A stretch of 64,000 bases of DNA from assembly GCF_014695575.1 (NCBI RefSeq), contig NZ_JACJOO010000075.1, positions 104,900 to 168,899 on the forward strand. The letters run 5' to 3'. Source of the DNA: Leptolyngbya sp. FACHB-8 (GTDB taxonomy: Bacteria; Cyanobacteriota; Cyanobacteriia; Elainellales; Elainellaceae). Numbering within the stretch: position 1 is the first letter of the stretch; each line of letters starts with the position of its first letter. Positions 16,128 to 23,835 of this stretch are shown here, in pieces. The notes under the pieces were generated by a model. That model saw nothing but the letters and a program-made list of their open reading frames with translations. It was not told the DNA's origin and made no database searches. The translations under genes were made by a program, and so were the position numbers.

Positions 16128-17705
16128 TTAGTGAGGCACGCTTGTTGTGGAGACGCCAGGAACGCCAGCAGGAGAGCCCGTTGCATCCTTCACGAAACCA
16201 GCGTAGGCTTCCATGCCATGCTCGCCAATGTCGAGACCCATGAGTTCCTCTTCAGGAGACACGCGGATACCCAGAGTAGCCTTCAGCGCGATCCAGAAGA
16301 TGGTAGACACCAGCACCGTCATACCACCTACAGCCAGAGTACCTACCAGCTGAATGATGAACTGGCCCAAACCACCACCAAAGAACAAACCTGTAGCAGG
16401 TCCTAAACCTTCAGCGTACAGATCGCCAGGGCCAGCTGCAAAGAGACCAACAGCCAGGGTTCCCCAAACACCATTGGCCAGGTGAACAGCGGTAGCACCT
16501 ACGGGGTCATCAATCTTAAGGCGATCGAAGAACCCAACAGCAAATACGACCAGCACTCCACCAACAATACCGATGATGGCAGCGGAACCTGCATTCACAA
16601 AAGCACAGGACGCTGTAACAGCTACCAGACCAGCCAAAACCCCGTTGATGATCATAGACAGGTCAGGCTTGCCCAGCAGTAACCAGGCAGTAATAGTAGC
16701 CGCCAGACCACCAAAAGCACCTGCGGTGTTCGTGGTGATAGCAATGTGGGCGATCGCCGAACCATCACCCACGCTCATGGTGGAACCGGGGTTAAACCCA
16801 AACCAACCCAACCACAGGATCAAGCAGCCCAGAGTCGCGATGGACATGTTATGACCAGGCAGGGCGTTGGGAGAACCATCTTCGTTGTACTTGCCAATCC
16901 GGGGGCCAAGAAAAGCCGCACCCATGAGAGCAGCCCAACCACCAACCGCGTGTACCACGGTAGAGCCAGCAAAATCCCAGAAGCCATACTTGGCAAGCCA
17001 GCCACCACCCCAGATCCAGTGACCCGTAATGGGGTAGGCAACGCCAACCAGCAACAAGCTGAAGATCAGGAAGTCAACGAACTTAATCCGCTCAGCCACA
17101 GCCCCAGACACGATGGTGGCAGCGGTACCTGCGAACACCAACTGGAAGAAGAACTTAGCACCCAGAGGTACGCCAGTCCAGCTCAGAGCACTGTAAGCAC
17201 CTTCATAGGCGTCACCAATGGCCGGGCTGTTATCAGCGCCACTCAGGAAGGTTAAGCCTTCCCAACCAATAAAGCCATTACCATTACCAAACATCAGGCC
17301 AAAGCCGATGAACCAGAAGGCAATGGTGGAGAGGGCGAACACAATCAGGTTCTTGGAAAGTACGTTGACGGCGTTCTTTTGACGGCAGAAGCCGGTTTCC
17401 AACATACAGAAACCCGCGTTCATGAAGAACACCAGCATCGCGGCAACCATGACCCAAACGGTATCCAGGCCCACCTGCAGGGTAGCGACCGTCTCCTCGA
17501 CAGACGGGGTATCCTGGGCAAACACGGCTGTGCTGCTGACCAGAACGATCAGTGCCGTCAGGGGAATACAAGCTTGCCAGGTAGGGGAGAGAGAGTTAAT
17601 GACAGCGCCCGGCCGTTTAAAGAAACGCTGCATCAGACTGGAAAAACGACGCCCTTCAATCAAGGGCTGGCGCTTATTCCGTTTTTTCATGACCAGTCTT
17701 GACAT
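16128..17705 (-). CDS. amt: Ammonium transporter Amt
   Basis: A 525-residue Amt/Rh channel, taking up NH4+/NH3 across the inner membrane. After a basic ~45-residue leader, a signal-like segment ends at STAVFAQD. Eleven hydrophobic segments follow, with family motifs [30 protein letters not shown] and a late [17 protein letters not shown] carrying a conserved His. The start at 17705 is supported by AGGAAGG seven bases upstream. The basic leader before the signal segment is longer than in most Amt proteins. A candidate NtcA box lies about 296 bp upstream, consistent with nitrogen control. Confidence 0.95.
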   Translation of the reverse strand: MSRLVMKKRNKRQPLIEGRRFSSLMQRFFKRPGAVINSLSPTWQACIPLTALIVLVSSTAVFAQDTPSVEETVATLQVGLDTVWVMVAAMLVFFMNAGFCMLETGFCRQKNAVNVLSKNLIVFALSTIAFWFIGFGLMFGNGNGFIGWEGLTFLSGADNSPAIGDAYEGAYSALSWTGVPLGAKFFFQLVFAGTAATIVSGAVAERIKFVDFLIFSLLLVGVAYPITGHWIWGGGWLAKYGFWDFAGSTVVHAVGGWAALMGAAFLGPRIGKYNEDGSPNALPGHNMSIATLGCLILWLGWFGFNPGSTMSVGDGSAIAHIAITTNTAGAFGGLAATITAWLLLGKPDLSMIINGVLAGLVAVTASCAFVNAGSAAIIGIVGGVLVVFAVGFFDRLKIDDPVGATAVHLANGVWGTLAVGLFAAGPGDLYAEGLGPATGLFFGGGLGQFIIQLVGTLAVGGMTVLVSTIFWIALKATLGIRVSPEEELMGLDIGEHGMEAYAGFVKDATGSPAGVPGVSTTSVPH

Positions 17706-18054
17706 TGATTGACCTTCCTCGACTTAGACAGAAACCGACTCACGTTGAAACCGATTTACAAAGGCAAATGGCGACCCGACAGACAATCACCCATTAGCAG
17801 GGCTAGAGATTGAATAGATACAGCAATGTATCAATCAAGTAGCCCATCCCACGCCACGTAGGATAGGCCTGCCCCCAACCGATTCACCAACAGCCGGTAG
17901 AGAAAAACCACCCAGAGGATCACCCAGAAGCTGGATGTGTAACTGTTTGTGAATTGCAATCGAATATCACAGATTTCATCAATCTAAGGCGAGTAAATCT
18001 GTATCCAGAGATACCATTTCTCCGTAGTTCCCCTTAGAAAATTAGCTGAAACGC
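17706..18054. other. amt leader region
   Basis: This 349-bp spacer separates the end of the fructosamine kinase gene from the amt start, both on the minus strand. It holds the NtcA-like box and the Shine-Dalgarno sequence of amt. No other gene is seen. Confidence 0.5.
18001..18014 (-). promoter_or_regulatory. Candidate NtcA binding site
   Basis: GTATCCAGAGATAC matches the NtcA consensus GTA-N8-TAC exactly. It lies upstream of amt, a typical NtcA target in cyanobacteria. A canonical -10 box at the expected 22-nt spacing is not clear (TAGATT is closer, TGAAAT at the right place is poor), so the promoter assignment is uncertain. Confidence 0.55.
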
Positions 18055-18930
18055 TCAAAGGCCCAGGATTTGGTCGATCATTCGATTGGCCTGAGTTTCA
18101 TATCCTCCTCCAAATAAATTGAAATGGTTGAGGATGTGATACAGGTTGTAAAGTACTTTACGTTGGGTATACCCCTCAGATAGGGGATAGGCGGCATTGT
18201 AGGCTCGGTAAAATTCGTTGGGGAAGCTGCCAAATAGCTCAGTCATGGCCAGGTCAACTTCGCGATCGCCAAAGTAAACCGCTGGATCCAAAATTATGGG
18301 TTCCTCTAGTTTGGTAATGGCTGCATTGCCTGACCAGAGATCACCATGAACCAGGGAGGGTTTGGGAATACGCTCAGCCAACAGCAGGGGAACCGCATCG
18401 AGGAGGCGATCGCCGTTGGGGAAATGCCCACCCTTACGCCGAGCCAGACGCAGTTGATACCCTAACCGACGCTCACAGAAGAATTCGATCCAGTTGTCAG
18501 TCCAGGAATTTTGTTGCGGGGTCGAGCCAATGGTGTTGTCCTGGTACCAACCAAACCCGTGGGTGCTGGTAGTCTGGTGCATGGCGGCCAACTGATGCCC
18601 CATGGCTTCCCAGGCCCGATGTGTTCCATATCCTAAATCCAGCCACTCCAACGCCAGGAAAGAAAAGGTGTTTGCGACTCCCCAACAGATGGGCTGCGGA
18701 ACCCGAATTGTGGCTGTCTTGGAGATCTCTTCAAGGCCACGAGCTTCGGCCTCAAACATGGGTAAGGTTTCGGCCTGGTTAAGTTTGACGAAATAGGCCC
18801 GGTCTTTCCCCGAAAGGGCATAGGCCTGGTTAATGCTGCCTCCGCCGACCGATCGCTGGTGGGTCACCTCAAACGGTTTGCCCGTAGCTTGCTGAATTTG
18901 GTCGGCAATATTAAGCCACAAAGTATTCAT
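18055..18930 (-). CDS. Fructosamine kinase family protein
   Basis: A 291-residue aminoglycoside-phosphotransferase-like kinase of the fructosamine-3-kinase family, which phosphorylates ketoamine adducts on glycated proteins so that they decompose. Motifs are the N-terminal VGGGSINQAYAL nucleotide loop, the catalytic VHGDLWSGN (near 202-210) and the metal-binding LDPAVYFGDREVDLAM, with SFPNEFYRAY near the end. Length is normal. Upstream is an intergenic repeat cluster; amt follows on the same strand with its own regulatory site, so cotranscription is doubtful. Confidence 0.9.
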   Translation of the reverse strand: MNTLWLNIADQIQQATGKPFEVTHQRSVGGGSINQAYALSGKDRAYFVKLNQAETLPMFEAEARGLEEISKTATIRVPQPICWGVANTFSFLALEWLDLGYGTHRAWEAMGHQLAAMHQTTSTHGFGWYQDNTIGSTPQQNSWTDNWIEFFCERRLGYQLRLARRKGGHFPNGDRLLDAVPLLLAERIPKPSLVHGDLWSGNAAITKLEEPIILDPAVYFGDREVDLAMTELFGSFPNEFYRAYNAAYPLSEGYTQRKVLYNLYHILNHFNLFGGGYETQANRMIDQILGL

Positions 18931-19080
18931 GGGAGCGTTTCAGAACCACCACAGGATTAGACATTCAAACAGTTCCGACTTATTGTAGTCGGGGAAACTT
19001 GGGAAAATATTTGAAGAGATATTTTCTCTGAGCCGTAACTTACTCCATCCATCGCTCGTACGAAGGATCACAAATAAAAC

Positions 19081-19144
19081 AACCTGTCATTGCTTTTTGT
19101 GGAAGCGGCGACTTCGCCACTTCCACAAAAAGCAATGACAGGTT
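19081..19144. repeat. 64-bp palindrome
   Basis: Arms AACCTGTCATTGCTTTTTGT continue into GGAAG, around an inner mini-stem GGCGA/TCGCC. Both outer arms are perfect over 25 bp. Confidence 0.8.
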
Positions 19145-19247
19145 AATCAATGCACGATCCTAAGCGACGTCAATCAACTAACGATTGGAGTTGAGAGGGT
19201 TCGTCTTCGTGCCTCATGCACAAAAAATAACCCTCTCAACAGCTTTT

Positions 19248-19346
19248 ATAGCGCTGTGCACGTTGATTAAGTACGGTGGTGTGGGGCACTTCGTGCCCCA
19301 CACCACCGTTGTTGTACTTAACGCACTTGCACATCGCTATAGAACT
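19248..19346. repeat. Compound ~99-bp palindrome
   Basis: The central perfect hairpin 19273-19309 (arm ACGGTGGTGTGGGGCAC, TTC loop) is nested in outer arms TATAGCGCTGTGCACGTTGA and their imperfect complement ending CATCGCTATA. The core is perfect and the outer arms carry about five mismatches, so the two layers appear to differ in age. Confidence 0.75.
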
Positions 19347-19604
19347 AGAGCAGAGACGGGAGAAGAGCTGCCTGGAATGAAAGCCTGTTGCAAGATATTC
19401 CGAAACACAAAGGTGCAACAGAGCAATGGTGCTCTGTTGCATTGCGAATTTTCTACTTTAAGCAATCGAACTAAATCGAGGGCTACAGTCGCGCCTCGTC
19501 CTACAGGAAAATAGCTTCCTTACGAACCAAGCCAACTGCTGCCATTCTTAAAGGAATTCTCAGGAAAGTAAATGTATCGATTGAGGGGCCAAAGGCTCTC
19601 AATC

Positions 19605-19736
19605 TTAATCTTCGTGATCTTCGAAGGGGTCAGCCAATTCCTTGGATGGGGGTCCAAAGGACGTATACAGGGCGATTCCGGTGACAATCAGAAGGACAGC
19701 ACCGATGGAAATACTAAGAACTGTTGCGGACTCCAT
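19605..19736 (-). CDS. psbN: Photosystem II protein PsbN
   Basis: A 43-residue single-helix membrane protein reading [20 protein letters not shown] at the start and ending [18 protein letters not shown], the standard PsbN sequence. PsbN is a photosystem II assembly factor and not a permanent subunit. It is encoded divergently from psbH with 78 bp between the start codons, an arrangement conserved in cyanobacteria and plastids. Confidence 0.97.
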   Translation of the reverse strand: MESATVLSISIGAVLLIVTGIALYTSFGPPSKELADPFEDHED

Positions 19737-19767
19737 GTAGGGTATCAACCAAAGGTAACCTCATTAG

Positions 19768-19773
19768 TATAAT
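19768..19773 (+). promoter_or_regulatory. Possible psbH -10 box
   Basis: TATAAT lies 41 bp before the psbH ATG in the psbN/psbH divergent spacer. No clear -35 element is seen, and the sequence is nearly symmetrical, so it could serve psbN too. Confidence 0.4.
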
Positions 19774-19814
19774 ATTTCAAAACGTTAACTATTCAGGCTT
19801 TCTTACAGGTACAC

Positions 19815-20018
19815 ATGGCACAACGAACCCGATTGGGCGATATCCTGCGGCCCCTCAATGCGGAATACGGTAAAGTTGCTCCGGGTTGGGGCACTACCCC
19901 CGTAATGGGTGTTTTCATGGGTCTGTTCTTGGTCTTTCTGTTGATCATCCTGCAAATTTACAACTCGTCACTGATTCTGGAAAACCTGGATGTGGATTGG
20001 CTGAGCCTGGGCCGCTAA
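19815..20018 (+). CDS. psbH: Photosystem II reaction-centre protein H
   Basis: A 67-residue thylakoid membrane subunit of photosystem II. An N-terminal stromal part ([20 protein letters not shown]) is followed by one transmembrane helix (~28-48) and a lumenal tail [12 protein letters not shown]. It is complete and typical of cyanobacterial PsbH, which lacks the plant phosphorylation extension. A strong terminator follows, so it is probably monocistronic. Confidence 0.97.
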   Translation: MAQRTRLGDILRPLNAEYGKVAPGWGTTPVMGVFMGLFLVFLLIILQIYNSSLILENLDVDWLSLGR

Positions 20019-20084
20019 GCCCCTCTGCCGATTCAACTAGATTTTTCAAGAAGCCTTTTCAAATTTCATAAGCTTGCATCATGA

Positions 20085-20106
20085 CCCCGGCCTGCCGGGG
20101 TTTTTT
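20085..20106 (+). terminator. Rho-independent terminator of psbH
   Basis: Stem CCCCGG / CCGGGG with CCTG loop followed by six T residues. Confidence 0.9.
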
Positions 20107-20107
20107 G

Positions 20108-20161
20108 TTTCACAGGCTGACTTTCCGTGTGCTGCTCACGAAAAATCAACCTCGTGAAACG
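20108..20161. repeat. Imperfect palindrome upstream of tatA
   Basis: Outer arms GTTTCACAGG / CCTCGTGAAAC and inner ACTTTCCGTG / CACGAAAAATC around TGCTGCT. It belongs loosely to the TTTTCGTG-tipped group, more decayed than others. Confidence 0.55.
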
Positions 20162-20260
20162 GGTTCTTATACTAGGGTGAGGAAAGGCATACCCGGATAC
20201 GGTATCCTGAAGTCTTGCCGGGCTGCTTCATTACCTAATGCGATCGCGGGAGGAAAGGTT

Positions 20261-20596
20261 ATGAATATTTTTGGCATTGGTTTACCCGAGATGGCGCTGA
20301 TTATGGTGCTGGCCCTCCTGATTTTTGGCCCCAAAAAGTTGCCAGAGATTGGGCGGAGCGTAGGAAAAGCGCTTAGAGGGTTTCAAGACGCATCCCGCGA
20401 GTTTCAGGATGAGTTTAAGAAAGAGGCCGAGCAGATTGAGAAGGCCATTAACCAGCCCATGGAAGCTAAGCTAGAGCCTCCAGCTCAAAAAGCTTTGGCG
20501 GCTAATGAGGTACCTGCCGCCACCTCAACCGAGACGACGGAAGCTGAAGTCATTACCCCCACCGAGGATGACGCTGTTAGCTCTTCCCCCAGTTAA
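20261..20596 (+). CDS. tatA: Twin-arginine translocase subunit TatA/E
   Basis: A 111-residue TatA-family protein that forms the pore part of the Tat pathway exporting folded proteins across thylakoid and plasma membranes. It has a short N-terminal helix, the hinge FGPKKLPEIGRSVGKALRGF at ~22-41, an amphipathic helix and a Glu/Lys-rich region. The tail is Ala/Thr/Glu-rich and unstructured. The start at 20261 is supported by GGGAGGAAAGG just upstream. The pth gene follows at a short distance and may be cotranscribed. Confidence 0.93.
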   Translation: MNIFGIGLPEMALIMVLALLIFGPKKLPEIGRSVGKALRGFQDASREFQDEFKKEAEQIEKAINQPMEAKLEPPAQKALAANEVPAATSTETTEAEVITPTEDDAVSSSPS

Positions 20597-20674
20597 GTTT
20601 GGGTGTGCACAGACAAGAAACTAACCGACGAACACCAGCTCCACGGATACGTAAGACAAATAATCACGAACGTA

Positions 20675-21304
20675 ATGACTAACGCAGGAGTTGCGAGCGA
20701 TCGCCTGATTCCACAACTCATCGTGGGTTTGGGAAATCCGGGAGCGAAGTATGAGCAGACGCGCCACAACATCGGCTTTATGGTGGTCGATCAGTTGGCG
20801 CGGCGCTGGTCTGTTTCCCTATCGGAGAACCGCAAGTTTCAAGGGTTTTATGGCGAGGGAGTAGCCCTGCGTCAAACCCGTGTGCGCTTGCTAAAGCCCA
20901 CCACCTTTATGAATCTGTCTGGGCAATCCATCCGGGCAGTTTTGGATTGGTACAAGTTGCCTCCAGAAGCAGTGCTGGTGATCTACGACGAAATGGATTT
21001 GCCCACAGGCAAGCTACGGATGCGGCTGTCTGGCTCAGCAGGCGGCCATAATGGCATGAAGTCAGCGATCGCCCATCTGGGCACCCAAAACTTTCCCCGG
21101 CTTCGGATTGGTATTGGCAATCCTAAAAATAGCGAGAAGGCCAACAAAGATACGGTCTCCCACGTACTGGGGCGCTTCTCCCAGGAGGAAGCCAAACTTC
21201 TCGATGAGGTCATCCAACTGTCCGTCGAGGCGATTGAAATGAGCCTGACCGATGGTGTTGCCAAGGCTATGAGTCTTTACAACAACCGCGCGGTCGCTAG
21301 CTAA
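20675..21304 (+). CDS. pth: Peptidyl-tRNA hydrolase
   Basis: A 209-residue enzyme that recycles tRNA by cleaving peptidyl-tRNA released from stalled ribosomes. Motifs: LIVGLGNPGAKYEQTRHNIG with catalytic His, KPTTFMNLSG, VIYDEMDLPTGKLR with catalytic Asp, and GSAGGHNGMKS. I start at ATG 20675; the frame is open to a GTG at 20603. Its last 8 bp overlap the 3' end of potA on the other strand, so the two transcripts converge. Confidence 0.95.
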   Translation: MTNAGVASDRLIPQLIVGLGNPGAKYEQTRHNIGFMVVDQLARRWSVSLSENRKFQGFYGEGVALRQTRVRLLKPTTFMNLSGQSIRAVLDWYKLPPEAVLVIYDEMDLPTGKLRMRLSGSAGGHNGMKSAIAHLGTQNFPRLRIGIGNPKNSEKANKDTVSHVLGRFSQEEAKLLDEVIQLSVEAIEMSLTDGVAKAMSLYNNRAVAS

Positions 21305-22400
21305 AAGGTAAGACCAGACAATCTGCCGCATTCCATCCCACATGGAAGGTTTCGGCTGAGGGCGATCGCTCACTCAAGTCATTCCCTAAAGCGTTGCCCA
21401 GTTGTGTCACTCGCAAAGAACCAAGGGGCGTTTCTACACTGGCTTCCAGCAATTGACCAATGTAGGTTACGTGGGTGAGCTTTCCGGCGATCGCATTTTC
21501 CATGCCTTCCGCCGGATTGAGTCGCAATCGCTCGGGGCGGATCATCAGCGTTACCGTCGCGTCTGGTTGCAGGGGGGACGTGGGGGCGATCGCCTTTAAC
21601 GGTCTACCGTTAACCTCGACGGTTGCAATGTCGCCATCCACTCCCAACAACCGCCCCGTCAGAAAATTTGCCTTTCCTACAAACTGCGCCACAAACAAAG
21701 ACGTGGGTTGGTTGTAAATGTTGAAGGGAGTACCGACCTGCTCCACGCGGCCATTGTGCATCACGGCAATGCGATCGCTCAAGGCCAATGCCTCTTCCTG
21801 ATCATGGGTGACATAGATGAAAGTGAGGTTGGTTTGCCGCTGCAACTCCCGCAATTCCTGGCGCACCTCTTCGCGGATTTTGGCATCCAGCGCTGACAAG
21901 GGTTCGTCGAGCAGCAATACTTTAGGACGGCTGATCAGGGCACGGGCCAGAGCGACTCGTTGCTGTTGTCCGCCGGAGAGTTGGGAGGGACGGCGATCGC
22001 CAAACCCTGGGATACGGAACATCTTCAGCGAATCTTGCACCCGTTCGGCAATTTCATGGCGAGGCACACCTGCGATCTTCAAGGGATAGGCGATGTTCTC
22101 CGCCACAGTCATGTGAGGAAAGAGTGCATAACTCTGGAACACGGTATGGACTTCGCGCCGATAGGGTGGCAGCATCGTGACATCCTCACCGCCTAAATAA
22201 ACCGTGCCCCGCTCGGGAATCTCAAATCCGCCAATCATCCGCAGCGTCGTTGTTTTACCTGAGCCACTCGAACCCAGCAAGGAAAAGAACTCTCCCGGCT
22301 TCACCGCCAGAGTGACATCCCGCGCTGCATACACCTCTGCGTTGCCGCCTCCATAGATCTTGCTGACATTGTCGAGATAGACCAGACTATTGTCTTTCAT
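21297..22400 (-). CDS. potA: Spermidine/putrescine-type ABC transporter ATP-binding protein
   Basis: A 367-residue ATPase energising a polyamine-type importer. Visible are Walker A (GSSGSGKTTT, ~43-52), the Q-loop FQSYALFPHMTVAENIAYPL, signature LSGGQQQR (~140), Walker B VLLLDEPLSALDAK, and H-loop YVTHDQEEAL. A C-terminal TOBE-type domain (MIRPERLRLNP ...) follows. It lies 90 bp downstream of potC on the same strand. The matching substrate-binding protein and second permease are not here but at 60.4-63.6 kb. The substrate could also be another small cation. Confidence 0.9.
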   Translation of the reverse strand: MKDNSLVYLDNVSKIYGGGNAEVYAARDVTLAVKPGEFFSLLGSSGSGKTTTLRMIGGFEIPERGTVYLGGEDVTMLPPYRREVHTVFQSYALFPHMTVAENIAYPLKIAGVPRHEIAERVQDSLKMFRIPGFGDRRPSQLSGGQQQRVALARALISRPKVLLLDEPLSALDAKIREEVRQELRELQRQTNLTFIYVTHDQEEALALSDRIAVMHNGRVEQVGTPFNIYNQPTSLFVAQFVGKANFLTGRLLGVDGDIATVEVNGRPLKAIAPTSPLQPDATVTLMIRPERLRLNPAEGMENAIAGKLTHVTYIGQLLEASVETPLGSLRVTQLGNALGNDLSERSPSAETFHVGWNAADCLVLPFS

Positions 22401-22490
22401 GGTTTTAGAACTACAGGATGCTGAATACTCTTGATGCGATGAGTCCTGACTACGTATTTTGAGCTTCTTTCATCAGAGCCGAAAACACAA

Positions 22491-23318
22491 TTATTCACGC
22501 GAGGTAGCCCATTCACTGAGGAGAACGAGGGCCGTGCTGGTGCCGAGGATAAGGGTGGCGATCGCCGCAATCTCGGGTGTAATTGACGTTCGCAGCCGCG
22601 CCCAGATCTCCATAGGCAGGGTATTATCCCGTCCCGTCAGGAAAATCGTCACCACCACCTCGTCAAAGGACAGGGTAAACGCCAACAATGCCGCTGCGAT
22701 CAGGGCACTCCGCAGGAAGGGAAACACCACGTCCAGGTAAACCTGTGCCGGTTTGGCTCCCAGGTCATAGGCGGCTTCCTCCAGGCTACGGGGAAACTGC
22801 CCCAGGCGCGTCAAGATTGGCCCCAATGCCACCGGAATGCCAAATACCGCATGGCCCAGAATCACCGTCCCCAGAGATAGTTCCCATCCTAAATCCGAAA
22901 AGTAAGCGAGCATGGCCACGCCTGTTACAATCCCCGGCAACAGGATGGGCAGATTCAGGGCAATACGAAAGGCATTGCGCCCAAAGAAGCGATAACGATA
23001 AATGGCAAACCCCGCCAGTAACCCCAGAGTCGTCGCCAGTATCGTTGCCACCCCTGCCACCTTCAGAGAATTAACCAGCGCTTCCCGCAATGGCACATCC
23101 TCCATCACCATCTGGTACCAACCCAGGGTGAAACCCTTCAAGGGTAGCGACAGGATGCGCGAGTCATTAAAGCTCATCACCACCAATACGATGATGGGCA
23201 AATAGAGAAAGCCAAAGGTGAGAGCGGTCCACCCCGCCAGAAGCCAGGGACGTTTAGGGGTGCGAGGGGAAACTCTTTCGTCAAGAGACTTCGCCAATGC
23301 ACGGGAATTAGTAACCAT
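22491..23318 (-). CDS. potC: Polyamine-type ABC transporter permease PotC
   Basis: A 275-residue inner-membrane permease with six hydrophobic segments. The EAA loop near 188-205 (SLEEAAYDLGAKPAQVYLDVVFP) contacts the ATPase, and the N terminus LPIIVLVVMSFNDSRILSLP is typical of PotC. Upstream on this strand no potB is present; the likely partner permease is at 62.76 kb in the opposite orientation. Confidence 0.88.
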   Translation of the reverse strand: MVTNSRALAKSLDERVSPRTPKRPWLLAGWTALTFGFLYLPIIVLVVMSFNDSRILSLPLKGFTLGWYQMVMEDVPLREALVNSLKVAGVATILATTLGLLAGFAIYRYRFFGRNAFRIALNLPILLPGIVTGVAMLAYFSDLGWELSLGTVILGHAVFGIPVALGPILTRLGQFPRSLEEAAYDLGAKPAQVYLDVVFPFLRSALIAAALLAFTLSFDEVVVTIFLTGRDNTLPMEIWARLRTSITPEIAAIATLILGTSTALVLLSEWATSRE

Positions 23319-23835
23319 GAAACTCAGCCCAAGGGATACCGCTATTGTGCCGTATTCCCCTGAGTAAAGGTGTTAAAACACTTCCTGGAATTTGCAAAAC
23401 AACTCTGGTGTATTTAAGGTTCTATTGCTACAGCAATTGGGGACAAAAGAAGTAACCCATATCAAGCTACACATCTCCCATACTGTGTGGTTTGATATCA
23501 AAACGTTATGACAATAAAGTGACCATTTTGGGCCCGTGCTAAATAGAAAGATAGGTATCAAATGCTCTTTGCATTAAATCTTGTGTGTAATTGCACTTTT
23601 ATGAATTGCCTAGGGGAAAGTTCCCCAGTAGAATACCCTCCATAATTTCATTGAGCTTGATTATAAATATCGTTTACAAAGCATTCACTGTTTATATCCC
23701 ATCCATCTCATTCGATTGGTGTGTGGGAATACATTGAGTGTCTTGATTCTTTGTGTGAATGTTCAAAAAACTGTTCGTAGATTTGATACAGGAAAAAAGC
23801 TTCAAGATAACTTGAATATAGAAGGATGGTGCAAT
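23319..23835. other. AT-rich divergent spacer between potC and the CHAT gene
   Basis: This 517-bp region separates divergent genes and must hold both promoters. I see no strong hairpin and no RNA gene. A GGGACAAAAGAAG motif here also occurs at ~6611, upstream of the WGxxGxxG gene; its meaning is unknown. Confidence 0.45.

Larger units (their letters stand above)
18931..19604. other. Repeat-filled intergenic region between fructosamine kinase and psbN
   Basis: No gene is supported in these 674 bp. It holds at least four palindromes: 19081-19144, an imperfect pair of GTTGAGAGGGTT arms at ~19191-19240, the compound palindrome 19248-19346, and a small one (TGCAACAGAGC arms) at ~19412-19440. All lie 3' of psbN. 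Confidence 0.6.
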
